Virus record (IMG/VR): IMGVR_UViG_3300034356_000326
Location: 37,653 to 101,652 of that record
Length of the DNA: 64,000 nucleotides
Strand: one strand, 5' to 3'
From: a virus
Positions 35,002-44,218 of the stretch are shown here, one piece after another (positions within the stretch are counted from its first letter, which is position 1; every line of letters begins with the position of its first letter). Below the pieces are notes generated by a model, which was not told the DNA's origin, did no database searches, and saw nothing but the letters and a program-made list of their open reading frames with translations. A program made the position numbers and the translations under genes.

Positions 35002-35740
35002 TACAGAAGTCTTTTAACATTTTAATATAATCCTTTTCCCAATAAGGAATAAGGTGAATGTTTCCTGTAGGAACTCTTCCCATAGTTCTTTCTCTTTCAA
35101 TATGAGCACTATGTCTTTGAATAGCATTAAGTTTCCCAGGTTGATCATGGCCCTGTCCACTCATGTGATATCCTCTTCCTCCCCACATATAGAACCAGCT
35201 AGCTTCTTCTTTAGGTGGTTTGGCAAATAGTCTACCTCCATGGATGTGTAGTCTTTCAATGAAAGTCATATCATATCCAGCATTTTCAAGAGGATGTCCT
35301 CCTATTGCTTTCCAAGCTGATTTTCTAAAGACAATACCAGAGTTACCTATCCAACCAACATTCTCAATACCTGTGACATGACATAAGACTCCTGTCTCCC
35401 AATGAAGAATGTTAACTTCTTCTGTCATATACTTAGCTACGTTCTTTAAATGATTTGGTAGGGCTACATCATCATCGTCCCATTGACATATAATTTCTCC
35501 TTGACATAGTTCTGTAGCATAGTTTTCCTTCTCTCCTATAGTGATAAATGTCTCAGACAAATTAACTATCTTAATTCGAGGATGCTCAAATATAAGAGTT
35601 TGTAAAGGGTAGTCATTAACTATGATGAGTTCACATTTATCTGCAGGATAGTCCTGCTTGAGGAAAGATTCAATGCTCTCCTCAAGCGTAGCCACCCTCC
35701 CATAAGTTATACATTTACATGATATAAATGGATATTCCAT
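34985..35740 (-). CDS. Glycosyltransferase family 2 with extended C-terminus
   Basis: This 251-residue protein shows a clear GT2 core: SCKCITYGRVATLEESIESFL, IIVNDYP, ICQWDDDDVALPNHL with the DDD metal site, and a following IVFRKSAWKAIGGHP. It starts two bases from the GroES-like gene and overlaps the acyltransferase gene. Sugar donor unknown. Confidence 0.8.
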   Translation of the reverse strand: MEYPFISCKCITYGRVATLEESIESFLKQDYPADKCELIIVNDYPLQTLIFEHPRIKIVNLSETFITIGEKENYATELCQGEIICQWDDDDVALPNHLKNVAKYMTEEVNILHWETGVLCHVTGIENVGWIGNSGIVFRKSAWKAIGGHPLENAGYDMTFIERLHIHGGRLFAKPPKEEASWFYMWGGRGYHMSGQGHDQPGKLNAIQRHSAHIERERTMGRVPTGNIHLIPYWEKDYIKMLKDFCNENNT

Positions 35741-35741
35741 A

Positions 35742-36032
35742 TTACCAGATTTGAATTACATCAAATGGAGATACCAATATTACACGTTCTTCACCATCGT
35801 CAGAGATAGGAACTAGTGTAGCTCTGTTTAAAGCTGCTGGATCTACCAACACCCAATCTCCCACCTTAATTTCTGTAACAACAGTGCCCACTTGTAACAC
35901 TTTTAATTTAGACATCTTATTAAGCAATTCTCTTTGTAATGCTTCTTTTGTGTTCTCGTCTACAATTAACTTACTTGATTCATCTTCCTTAGGCATTTCT
36001 AAGTAGATTCTGTTTCCTAATAACTTTGGCAT
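35742..36032 (-). CDS. GroES-like co-chaperonin (putative)
   Basis: This 96-residue protein has the order of a Cpn10 fold: an N-terminal LGNRIYLEMPK strand, a variable middle that may form the mobile loop, VLQVGTVVTEIKVGDWVLVDP, and a C-terminal VSPFDVIQIW strand. Similarity is limited, so the call rests on the strand pattern. Phage GroES relatives help host GroEL fold capsid or fibre proteins. Confidence 0.5.
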   Translation of the reverse strand: MPKLLGNRIYLEMPKEDESSKLIVDENTKEALQRELLNKMSKLKVLQVGTVVTEIKVGDWVLVDPAALNRATLVPISDDGEERVILVSPFDVIQIW

Positions 36033-36034
36033 GA

Positions 36035-36301
36035 TTATTTGTTTAAATTGTGAAATCTAGTTACATCTTCACCAGTCAGTGTAATTTCTGTTTGGTAAGT
36101 ATTACGCTCTCTCTTTTGTCCCTTTACTGCTCTTGTTTTAGGATCAACATCAGGTACGTTTTCTGAACGCTCGTGTAAGTCATCTAATACAAGGATTACT
36201 TTGTTTTCATCTACTTGCATAGATCTAATTACCTTGTTTAAGTTAAAACTGTCTGTGTAGATCTTTCCATCTACTTCTCTTGTGTAAAAGAATAAACTCA
36301 T
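36035..36301 (-). CDS. Hypothetical protein
   Basis: This 88-residue protein starts MSLFFYTREVDGKIYTD and has charged, mixed alpha/beta sequence. It overlaps the neighbour at 36298 by four bases (ATGA) and precedes the GroES-like gene, so it is probably co-translated with both. Not recognised. Confidence 0.5.
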   Translation of the reverse strand: MSLFFYTREVDGKIYTDSFNLNKVIRSMQVDENKVILVLDDLHERSENVPDVDPKTRAVKGQKRERNTYQTEITLTGEDVTRFHNLNK

Positions 36302-36744
36302 TGTATTTTGTTTACTTGGTTATAAAATTGCGTTGTTAAATATTGTAATTCATATGCAAATGCTTCTTCTGTTTCAGAATGAAGTTCCATACCTGCCCAA
36401 TACATTTTGTATAATGTAGCATGAAAGAATTCATGTGCTACTACACCTTTATCTTCTGCATCAGACAACCATATGATAATAGGTTTGCCTTCCTGAGGAC
36501 CAAATGTAACAGCTCTTGCATCAAAGTCTTTACCAGTCACAGTGGAGTCTAAATTATCACGTACATATTGTGCAGCATAAGCTGTATCTTCTGTAACTAA
36601 GACTATGACATCCATGTCAAAGGTAGACCCTGTTATAAAGACTGTTTTAGACTGTGAGAAAAAACCTGGCTTAGGTGTACAAGTTGAGTATAAAGTTACA
36701 ACTACTATTAGTACAGCAAACATAGCCATTAATAATTTATACAT
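36298..36744 (-). CDS. Membrane-anchored HExxH metalloprotease-like protein
   Basis: This 148-residue protein has an N-terminal hydrophobic segment (MAMFAVLIVVVTLYSTC), possibly a lipoprotein signal with a cysteine, and a zincin helix HEFFHATLYKMY. The conserved EEAFAYEL segment downstream could supply the third zinc ligand. It could cut a virion or envelope protein. The fold is otherwise unfamiliar. Confidence 0.6.
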   Translation of the reverse strand: MYKLLMAMFAVLIVVVTLYSTCTPKPGFFSQSKTVFITGSTFDMDVIVLVTEDTAYAAQYVRDNLDSTVTGKDFDARAVTFGPQEGKPIIIWLSDAEDKGVVAHEFFHATLYKMYWAGMELHSETEEAFAYELQYLTTQFYNQVNKIQ

Positions 36745-37135
36745 TGTATTTCTGTTTTAATTGTTCACGTCTTTTGTTCACCTCTTCATACCTAGTTGGG
36801 TCCATCTCTACTTGGTCATGTTCTTCCCATGTCAAAAGTATGATATTTTCTTGATCCAGAGAAGCTTCTGGGTATTTACTTTTAGGTAAAATGTGATGAA
36901 AGTATGTTGACAGTGCTTCTGATCCTAGAGACGCTCCACTAACTTCTGATTTGTGAGGTCTTTTCTTCCAGATTTGTAAGAAGAATGTTTGCATTATAAC
37001 AATGTTATGCATCTCTTCTTCATACTTCTTGATAGGAGTTTTAAATCCTTTACTAGAAGGTAATGGTTTTCTAGGTTTGTGCATAAAACAATACTCATTA
37101 TCACATTTCTTACCACAGGTTTTGCACGTACTCAT
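36737..37135 (-). CDS. HNH-type nuclease with N-terminal zinc knuckle (putative)
   Basis: This 132-residue protein begins with a Cys/His cluster (MSTCKTCGKKCDNEYCFMHKP). The C-terminal half has YFHHILPKSKYPEASLDQENIILLTWEEHDQVEMDP, the H-H...N...H spacing of an HNH endonuclease, as in NinG-like recombination proteins. It overlaps both neighbours by a few bases. DNA recombination or repair is the likely area. Confidence 0.55.
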   Translation of the reverse strand: MSTCKTCGKKCDNEYCFMHKPRKPLPSSKGFKTPIKKYEEEMHNIVIMQTFFLQIWKKRPHKSEVSGASLGSEALSTYFHHILPKSKYPEASLDQENIILLTWEEHDQVEMDPTRYEEVNKRREQLKQKYNV

Positions 37136-37578
37136 TTGAGACCAGTTGATCCAAAGCCTCCCTCACCTCTTTCTGATTCTTCCAATTCAGGAACAACATC
37201 AAAAGATATAGACAAGACTTCTTCAAAATAAATTTGTGCCACTCTATCTCCTACAGCATAAGGAAAGGCTTCATTCTTACGTGGAAATGTTTCATTCCCA
37301 ATAGATGTAAAGATGGCCATCCATTCACCTCTGTAGTCTGAGTCAATAACACCAAAAGAGTTGTTTAACACCCAGTTAAACTTAGTTAAGTTACTGCGTG
37401 GAACAATGATGCCTTTGTAGCCCTTAGGTATTTCTGTCTTGAATCCAAGACCCACTTTTACTTTACCTCCTGTTTCTGTTATGCTGTGAGCATATACATC
37501 ATATGCAGCAGCGTGCTCGCTACCCTTGATGGGCATGCGAGCATCTTCTGTAACTTTTTGTAGTTTAATCTTCAACAT
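37132..37578 (-). CDS. dut: dUTP pyrophosphatase
   Basis: The 148-residue protein has all five dUTPase motifs: AAYDVYAH (I), VPRSNLTKF (II), GVIDSDYRGEW (III), VGDRVAQIYF (IV) and the C-terminal RGEGGFGSTG (V). It hydrolyses dUTP to dUMP, keeping uracil out of DNA and feeding thymidylate synthesis. It overlaps the RecA-like gene by 14 bases. Confidence 0.92.
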   Translation of the reverse strand: MLKIKLQKVTEDARMPIKGSEHAAAYDVYAHSITETGGKVKVGLGFKTEIPKGYKGIIVPRSNLTKFNWVLNNSFGVIDSDYRGEWMAIFTSIGNETFPRKNEAFPYAVGDRVAQIYFEEVLSISFDVVPELEESERGEGGFGSTGLK

Positions 37579-38599
37579 CTGCTAATTCAATTTTAGGTTC
37601 AATTTGTTTAATCTTGTTTATGATACTTTGTTTGATTTCAGTATAAAACTCTTCATTGTCTAACAACATGCGTTTGAATTCTTCAAGGTTATACTTGATT
37701 TCATTGAACGTCATTGTCTGACCATACTTTCTACCAAGCTCATACTCATTTAACAAGTCCATAATCTCTTTCACCTTATCAATACCTACACCATATACAA
37801 TCTCAAAACTAGTCATTCTAAATGGAGGACTCATTCTGTTCTTAGCACACTTCACTTTAGTAATGTTACCATAAGTTACATCACCATCTTTAGCAGCTGA
37901 CTTGCTGACTTCTATACGAGCATCTGATGCAAACTTCAATGCATGACCACCTTGTGTAGTAGTAGGATTACCAAACATCACACCAATCTTCTCTCTGTAT
38001 TGAGAAATGACAATAACGCATGTGTTATTGATAGACATGGCAGACTTTAGTTTTGAATACACGCTGCTGTTTAATCTAGCCTTTAAGCCAATTGATGAAT
38101 CACCCACTTCACCATCCAATACTTTCTTAGGAATTAATGATGAGTCTGAGTCAATAATCAAAAGATCAACTTCACCAGTCTTAATCATTTCTAATGCAAC
38201 GTTAAATCCTTCTTCACCACATGATGGTTGAGAGATTAACATCTCTGATGTATCAACACCAATTGCTTCAAAATAGTTTTTATCAACAGCATGTTCGCCA
38301 TCAATATAAACTACTTTACCTCCTGCCTTCTGACATTCAGCAACTGCGTGACCACAGATGGTAGACTTACCTGAGCCTTCCCATCCCATAAGTTCATACA
38401 ACTTACCTTTTACAAATCCACCAGTACCTAACGTAATCCAATCAAATCCAATTGAACCTGTACTGATTACATCATAATGACCATCTGTTTTGGAATCAAG
38501 TGCAAGAACTGTACCTGTACCATATGCTTTGTTTAATTTATCCAAAGCGTCTTGGAGTTTAGAGACACCACTGTCTGTTGGTTTTACTGCTTTCGCCAT
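37565..38599 (-). CDS. recA: RecA-family recombinase
   Basis: This 344-residue protein has a Walker A motif GWEGSGKST (72-80), a Walker B-like LLIIDSDSSLIP, and the RecA segments IVISQYREKIGVMFGNPTTTQGGHALKFASDARIEV. It is a recombinase for strand exchange and replication fork repair, of the type used by large phages. A TAAATTTG -7 element precedes it, and a terminator of the upstream unit lies just before that. Confidence 0.88.
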   Translation of the reverse strand: MAKAVKPTDSGVSKLQDALDKLNKAYGTGTVLALDSKTDGHYDVISTGSIGFDWITLGTGGFVKGKLYELMGWEGSGKSTICGHAVAECQKAGGKVVYIDGEHAVDKNYFEAIGVDTSEMLISQPSCGEEGFNVALEMIKTGEVDLLIIDSDSSLIPKKVLDGEVGDSSIGLKARLNSSVYSKLKSAMSINNTCVIVISQYREKIGVMFGNPTTTQGGHALKFASDARIEVSKSAAKDGDVTYGNITKVKCAKNRMSPPFRMTSFEIVYGVGIDKVKEIMDLLNEYELGRKYGQTMTFNEIKYNLEEFKRMLLDNEEFYTEIKQSIINKIKQIEPKIELADVED

Positions 38600-38618
38600 A
38601 ATTGTTAATTTTGTGATA

Positions 38619-38626
38619 CAAATTTA
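38619..38626 (-). promoter_or_regulatory. -7 element ahead of the RecA-like gene
   Basis: On the minus strand the sequence is TAAATTTG, matching TAnnTTTG, with a short leader to the RecA ATG at 38599. No good TTG is seen at the usual distance upstream, so it may be a weaker or activated promoter. Confidence 0.5.
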
Positions 38627-38660
38627 AAACTTTTTGTGCATATTTCCATCTTTTTTCATT

Positions 38661-38697
38661 AAAAAAATTAGCCCCTAATGTAGAAACACCAGGGGCT
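38661..38697 (-). terminator. Intrinsic terminator after the nrdJ/DUF5522 unit
   Basis: On the minus strand, AGCCCCT (38697-38691) pairs with AGGGGCT (38676-38670), followed by a run of T. It ends transcripts coming from the ribonucleotide reductase unit, before the RecA promoter. Confidence 0.75.
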
Positions 38698-38762
38698 GAC
38701 ACAATTAACGAAAAACAGAGATGCAAACATACGTATATACACGCATATAAACGCAAACTATT

Positions 38763-40800
<2,038 letters not shown>

Positions 40801-40828
40801 GTTAATTTGTGTTTTTTAGTTAAAAAAT

Positions 40829-40857
40829 GAAGGGTCGCAAATTTACTGCAACCCTTC
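40829..40857 (-). promoter_or_regulatory. Hairpin overlapping the nrdJ promoter
   Basis: In minus-strand RNA, a ten-base stem (GAAGGGTTGC with GCGACCCTTC) with one U-G pair encloses the -7 element, followed by ATTTTTTAAC. On the plus strand that pair would be a C-A mismatch. The structure looks like a terminator whose loop holds a promoter. Confidence 0.55.
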
Positions 40858-40868
40858 TTATAAACCAA
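40838..40868 (-). promoter_or_regulatory. Bacteroidota-type promoter for nrdJ
   Basis: Minus strand: TTG at 40868-40866, 20 bases, then TAAATTTG at 40845-40838. The nrdJ ATG is at 40800. Confidence 0.7.
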
Positions 40869-40883
40869 GAGAATTACAAAATT

Positions 40884-41135
40884 CTATCTAACTAAATTTC
40901 TTATTTTGTAACCAAGTTCTGCATCATTTGAATAATCTTTAACTAATTTAGTTATTTCTTTATTCTGAGAAATAAGCTTTTGGATGTATAGTGTTGCATC
41001 CATCAATTCTTCCTGTAGATGCTTTAGATAGTTATCATGATTGTTCTGTTCAAGTGTAGTTCCATACTTATTGATTCCTATCTCACTACGCTGAGCATAC
41101 TTCTCTATAACCTCTAATACTATTTGGTCACTCAT
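40884..41135 (-). CDS. Small MazG-like helical protein
   Basis: This 83-residue protein has INKYGTTLEQ followed by LKHLQEELMDATLYIQKL. The EELMD segment and preceding KYG resemble phage MazG-like nucleotide pyrophosphohydrolase fragments. Only one of the two acidic helices is clear, so activity is uncertain. It lies upstream of the reductase gene. Confidence 0.5.
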   Translation of the reverse strand: MSDQIVLEVIEKYAQRSEIGINKYGTTLEQNNHDNYLKHLQEELMDATLYIQKLISQNKEITKLVKDYSNDAELGYKIRNLVR

Positions 41136-41497
41136 AACTTATCATTTAAGATTTGGAATGCTGCTTCAATAGCTGCTTTCTCAGCCAATATTCTTAGTTC
41201 ATAGTCATTGCTTTCTACATGACCACCATCAAAAGAATATCTAAAGCATTCATTTTCAAGATCTACACTTATTTGAATATAAATGTCATTTGAATCAAAT
41301 ACATCAAATAATATTCTAGGATTTCCATCTATGAATTTTGCAATGTATTCATTATCAAACTCTTGTTGTTTTACCAACTCTTTAAACTCTTCTGGAATAT
41401 CTTCTGTACTTAATGATTCTATCATTTTACTATGATAGAATTCGTTAACAGTTTCAGCTGCTCGAGGATAAGTTTCTAATAACTCAATTGCTTTCAT
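41132..41497 (-). CDS. Hypothetical protein
   Basis: This 121-residue acidic protein (MKAIELLETYPRAAETVNEFY...) overlaps both neighbours by four bases, typical of translational coupling. It is mixed alpha/beta with a FRYSFDGGHVESND turn. Not recognised. Confidence 0.5.
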   Translation of the reverse strand: MKAIELLETYPRAAETVNEFYHSKMIESLSTEDIPEEFKELVKQQEFDNEYIAKFIDGNPRILFDVFDSNDIYIQISVDLENECFRYSFDGGHVESNDYELRILAEKAAIEAAFQILNDKL

Positions 41498-41700
41498 ATT
41501 CTTTGTTTTAATTGTTTACCACTCTCAGCCCACCAGTCTCTTTCAAATCTCCATTCGTTAGGTTCTGGGTAGTGCTGCTTGTCTTCATCTACTGAGTCTG
41601 CTAAGAGAGCGTTCTTTTCACGCTCCATATCACAGAATTTAATTACATCATCTATACCATATTTGGTAATTAGATGGTTTAAGATATCACTGTTATACAT
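41494..41700 (-). CDS. Hypothetical protein
   Basis: The 68-residue product starts MYNSDILNHLITKYGIDDVIKFC and contains EWRFERDWWAESGKQL. It overlaps its neighbours by four and eight bases. Not recognised. Confidence 0.5.
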   Translation of the reverse strand: MYNSDILNHLITKYGIDDVIKFCDMEREKNALLADSVDEDKQHYPEPNEWRFERDWWAESGKQLKQRI

Positions 41701-42244
41701 GCTCTTTAATTTTATTAAGGTCTAACGTTTCAAATTCCTCAAAGAAACCATGCCAAACTTCTAGGTCTTCTGGAAGTTGCATTCCTAGTTTATCTTCCCA
41801 AAACTGTACAAGATCATCTGTCTTATTAAAGACTCTATATTGCAAAGATATCTCATCTCTACGCAATCCCTTCTTCTTAATCTGTACAACTTTAGGAAAT
41901 ATTCCTTGAAAAGCAGGAGAAGTTTTAGAATATTTGCCCTGTTTTATCAATTCTATATCATTTTTTAATTTAGGATTGATCTCATAAACAACCACTACAT
42001 AACCATCTTCATAGTCATAGTCATCTATAATGGACTTTGTTCTCTCATACTCTCCATCTAGAAAAACTCTAAATTTGTCTAGGTTCTCTGGTTTAAAGAG
42101 AATATACACAGCATTTTCATACTGTGTATCTCTCATACCATCTTTTATATATCCATTTACAAATCCATTGTCTATCAACTTTTCTTTGCCAATGCTAAGA
42201 GTTGGGACAATGAAAATGCTAGTGATTGTGTGTTTTCTCTCCAT
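41693..42244 (-). CDS. Hypothetical protein
   Basis: This 183-residue protein has repeated beta-hairpin-like segments with charged residues (SIFIVPTLSIGKEKL, DDYDYEDGYVVVVYEI). It ends one base from the start of the upstream nuclease's last codon. Not recognised; position suggests a DNA metabolism accessory role. Confidence 0.5.
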   Translation of the reverse strand: MERKHTITSIFIVPTLSIGKEKLIDNGFVNGYIKDGMRDTQYENAVYILFKPENLDKFRVFLDGEYERTKSIIDDYDYEDGYVVVVYEINPKLKNDIELIKQGKYSKTSPAFQGIFPKVVQIKKKGLRRDEISLQYRVFNKTDDLVQFWEDKLGMQLPEDLEVWHGFFEEFETLDLNKIKEHV

Positions 42245-43327
42245 TTAGTCTAGGTTTACAATGCCATTGTTAATATGATTCTCTCTTGAAATGTTCCACA
42301 CATCATTCTCTAAAGTCCATTTAAGGTTTTTGATTAGATCTGCAACACCTGGATATTCTCTTCCTTTGTATTCAAATCCAAACTCAGCAGCTTCATCAGC
42401 TTCTTCGCTCATATTATAGATCAATGGACTCATATAGTTTGTACTGTCACATACAATAAACTTCATATTTAAAACTTTATAACCTTGATTATCAACAAGA
42501 TCTTTAAAGTGATAAAGCACTGCACACATGTACAAATAACCCTGAATATATGCTCTTCTATATAAATAATACTCTTCATAAAAGTTTTCTACAGACCATG
42601 TACATTTTAAATCATATGGCTGAATAGTCTTTCTTTTATGATTTACAATCACCTTATCTAACATAGACTTAAATTGATGTCCTAGCACCTCGTAGCCTTC
42701 AATTTGTAACTGATTGTATACAGTATAGTCAACATCAGATACAGTGTTTACAATATCTGCTGTAATAGGATTAGTTTTTAATTCTAGAACAATCTTCTCA
42801 GCGTTTTCTATTTCTTTAGTAGTTACCACTGTAAGCTTCTTAGATCTAACTTCTCTAATCTCTTTGTAATATATCTCAGCTTCAGATCCTATAAACTTAT
42901 TTAATACAGCATCTAATTTAATCTTAAATCCTGAATCTGTATATGCATCTTGTACAAGATCTTCAAAGTTTCTAGTCACTGTACCATCTTCAGCTGTAGC
43001 CTCCACTGTGTGTTTATATAATGCTTCTACAAAATCTAACATCAAACCAGTTGGTGTAGATATACATGTAGATATATGAAACTTCTCATCAAATAGATGG
43101 GGCTCCATTAGTAATGTTTCTACAAGTCTACCTGTAGTGGCTGCTTTACTTTCTTCGTCCTCAACCACTTGGTTAAGTATATATTTCTTATGGTACTTTT
43201 TCCTATCCATGGAAAAGTCCTTTAAACTAGAACTGCTGTCTAGATAAATTGCTCTATATTGAGCTTCTGTTTTCGTTTCCCCTTGTATCATTCTTCTTAT
43301 ATTTATACTGTTGTAAAATTTGGTCAT
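42245..43327 (-). CDS. PD-(D/E)XK nuclease (RecB/exonuclease VIII-like)
   Basis: This 360-residue protein has an N-terminal AATTGRLVETLLMEPHLFDEKF segment that fits the first acidic helix of phage PD-(D/E)XK exonucleases. Later, KTIQPYDLKCTWS gives the D-x-K core, followed by the helix YEEYYLYRRAYIQGYLYM. The fold is that of a RecB-like exonuclease used with single-strand annealing. It overlaps the upstream gene by 74 bases; an internal Met at 43291 is a possible start. Confidence 0.65.
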   Translation of the reverse strand: MTKFYNSINIRRMIQGETKTEAQYRAIYLDSSSSLKDFSMDRKKYHKKYILNQVVEDEESKAATTGRLVETLLMEPHLFDEKFHISTCISTPTGLMLDFVEALYKHTVEATAEDGTVTRNFEDLVQDAYTDSGFKIKLDAVLNKFIGSEAEIYYKEIREVRSKKLTVVTTKEIENAEKIVLELKTNPITADIVNTVSDVDYTVYNQLQIEGYEVLGHQFKSMLDKVIVNHKRKTIQPYDLKCTWSVENFYEEYYLYRRAYIQGYLYMCAVLYHFKDLVDNQGYKVLNMKFIVCDSTNYMSPLIYNMSEEADEAAEFGFEYKGREYPGVADLIKNLKWTLENDVWNISRENHINNGIVNLD

Positions 43328-43529
43328 GAGCTGCTCTAATCTTAGCAGGGACGTTCTTAAAGAACCACCTCACCTCCATTTCATACTCATTACCATACTG
43401 GTCTTCGCCCTGAGGATCAATTAACCAAAACTGGTGCTTGATGTCTCCTTCTTCTATGTAGCCTTCATACCACACTTCTGTAAATGCAGGCTTTCCACTT
43501 ACAAATACGTTAGTCAGTTCCTTTCTCAT
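43254..43529 (-). CDS. Hypothetical protein
   Basis: I choose the Met at 43529 (MRKELTNVFVSGKPAFTEVWYEGY) since a longer frame overlaps the upstream gene too much. The 91-residue product has IKHQFWLIDPQGED and a basic C-terminus. Its end overlaps the nuclease start. Not recognised. Confidence 0.5.
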   Translation of the reverse strand: MRKELTNVFVSGKPAFTEVWYEGYIEEGDIKHQFWLIDPQGEDQYGNEYEMEVRWFFKNVPAKIRAAHDQILQQYKYKKNDTRGNENRSSI

Positions 43530-43773
43530 CTTTTGTAGTTTTAGTAGGTTCCCATAAATAAGATAGTAAGTGATATGGCTCTTCACCATACTTTGGTTTC
43601 TCAATGTACTGTCTGCTTAGACACTTTGTTTTGAGATCTTCTGGTGTGAGTGTCATCACTTTACCTCTGTACTCAACTTCAAAGTTTTCATTCTTTTGAA
43701 TGCATTCTCTTACCTTGTGATCAATTAGATCAGCGTACTTCTTGTCATGAAGCTTTAGAATTGTTCTTTTCAT
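43510..43773 (-). CDS. Hypothetical protein
   Basis: Starting at the Met at 43773 (MKRTILKLHDKKYADLIDHKV), the product has 87 residues, with FEVEYRGKVMTLTPEDLKTK. It is basic and overlaps both neighbours. Not recognised. Confidence 0.5.
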   Translation of the reverse strand: MKRTILKLHDKKYADLIDHKVRECIQKNENFEVEYRGKVMTLTPEDLKTKCLSRQYIEKPKYGEEPYHLLSYLWEPTKTTKDEKGTD

Positions 43774-44170
43774 ATTTGTCTGTTTTTGTTTTCTTGTCAT
43801 GGCATTTCTCACACAACACCTGTAATCCAGTCACCTCACAAAACAATCTATCTACAAATCCTGGTAGATCTTTTGAAGAGTTTAGACTTCCTGCAGGGAC
43901 AATGTGATCAACGTTTATCTTTCTCTCTATGAACCAGTTTTTACATACATTGCATTGATACTCATACTTTTGTCTCTTATTTGTTCCCTTGTACAATCTG
44001 CGTGCCTGAAGCTTAGCTTCTGTAATAGGTTTCCAAAATCTAGACTTTTGTCTAAGAGCACTACGTATAAAGCTCCAGAATGCTGATTCTGTCATAGTTC
44101 CATGACATCTTGGTTTAACAGCCACTTTTCTAGGTATCTTAGAGATTCTTTTTGTTGCGTTCTTTTTCAT
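43745..44170 (-). CDS. HNH endonuclease
   Basis: The 141-residue basic protein has a zinc-binding CNVCKNWF, then INVDHIVPAG (His of the HNH motif), LNSSKDLPGFVDRLF, and LQVLCEKCHDKKT with the second CxxC and the final His. This is a complete HNH nuclease domain. It could be a homing-type or a DNA-processing nuclease. It follows the rIIB-like gene behind a hairpin and a -7 element. Confidence 0.8.
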   Translation of the reverse strand: MKKNATKRISKIPRKVAVKPRCHGTMTESAFWSFIRSALRQKSRFWKPITEAKLQARRLYKGTNKRQKYEYQCNVCKNWFIERKINVDHIVPAGSLNSSKDLPGFVDRLFCEVTGLQVLCEKCHDKKTKTDKYEKNNSKAS

Positions 44171-44182
44171 AATGTTAAATTA

Positions 44183-44209
44183 AGTCCAGGAGCATTACAC
44201 CCCTGGACT
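44183..44209 (-). promoter_or_regulatory. Hairpin between the rIIB-like and HNH genes
   Basis: In minus-strand RNA AGTCCAGGGG pairs with CTCCTGGACT over ten bases, including one G-U pair, with a seven-base loop. It lies right after the -7 element and before TTAATTTAAC, so it is either a terminator or a 5'-leader hairpin. Confidence 0.55.
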
Positions 44210-44210
44210 A

Positions 44211-44218
44211 CAAATTTA
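44211..44218 (-). promoter_or_regulatory. -7 element for the HNH gene, overlapping the rIIB-like stop codon
   Basis: The minus strand reads TAAATTTG, whose TAA is also the stop codon of the upstream gene. No TTG lies at the expected distance, so confidence is moderate. Confidence 0.45.

Noticed and set aside
38559-38756. A 65-codon minus-strand frame between RecA and DUF5522.
   Set aside because: It runs through an intrinsic terminator and the RecA -7 element and has a Cys/Leu-rich composition unlike its neighbours.
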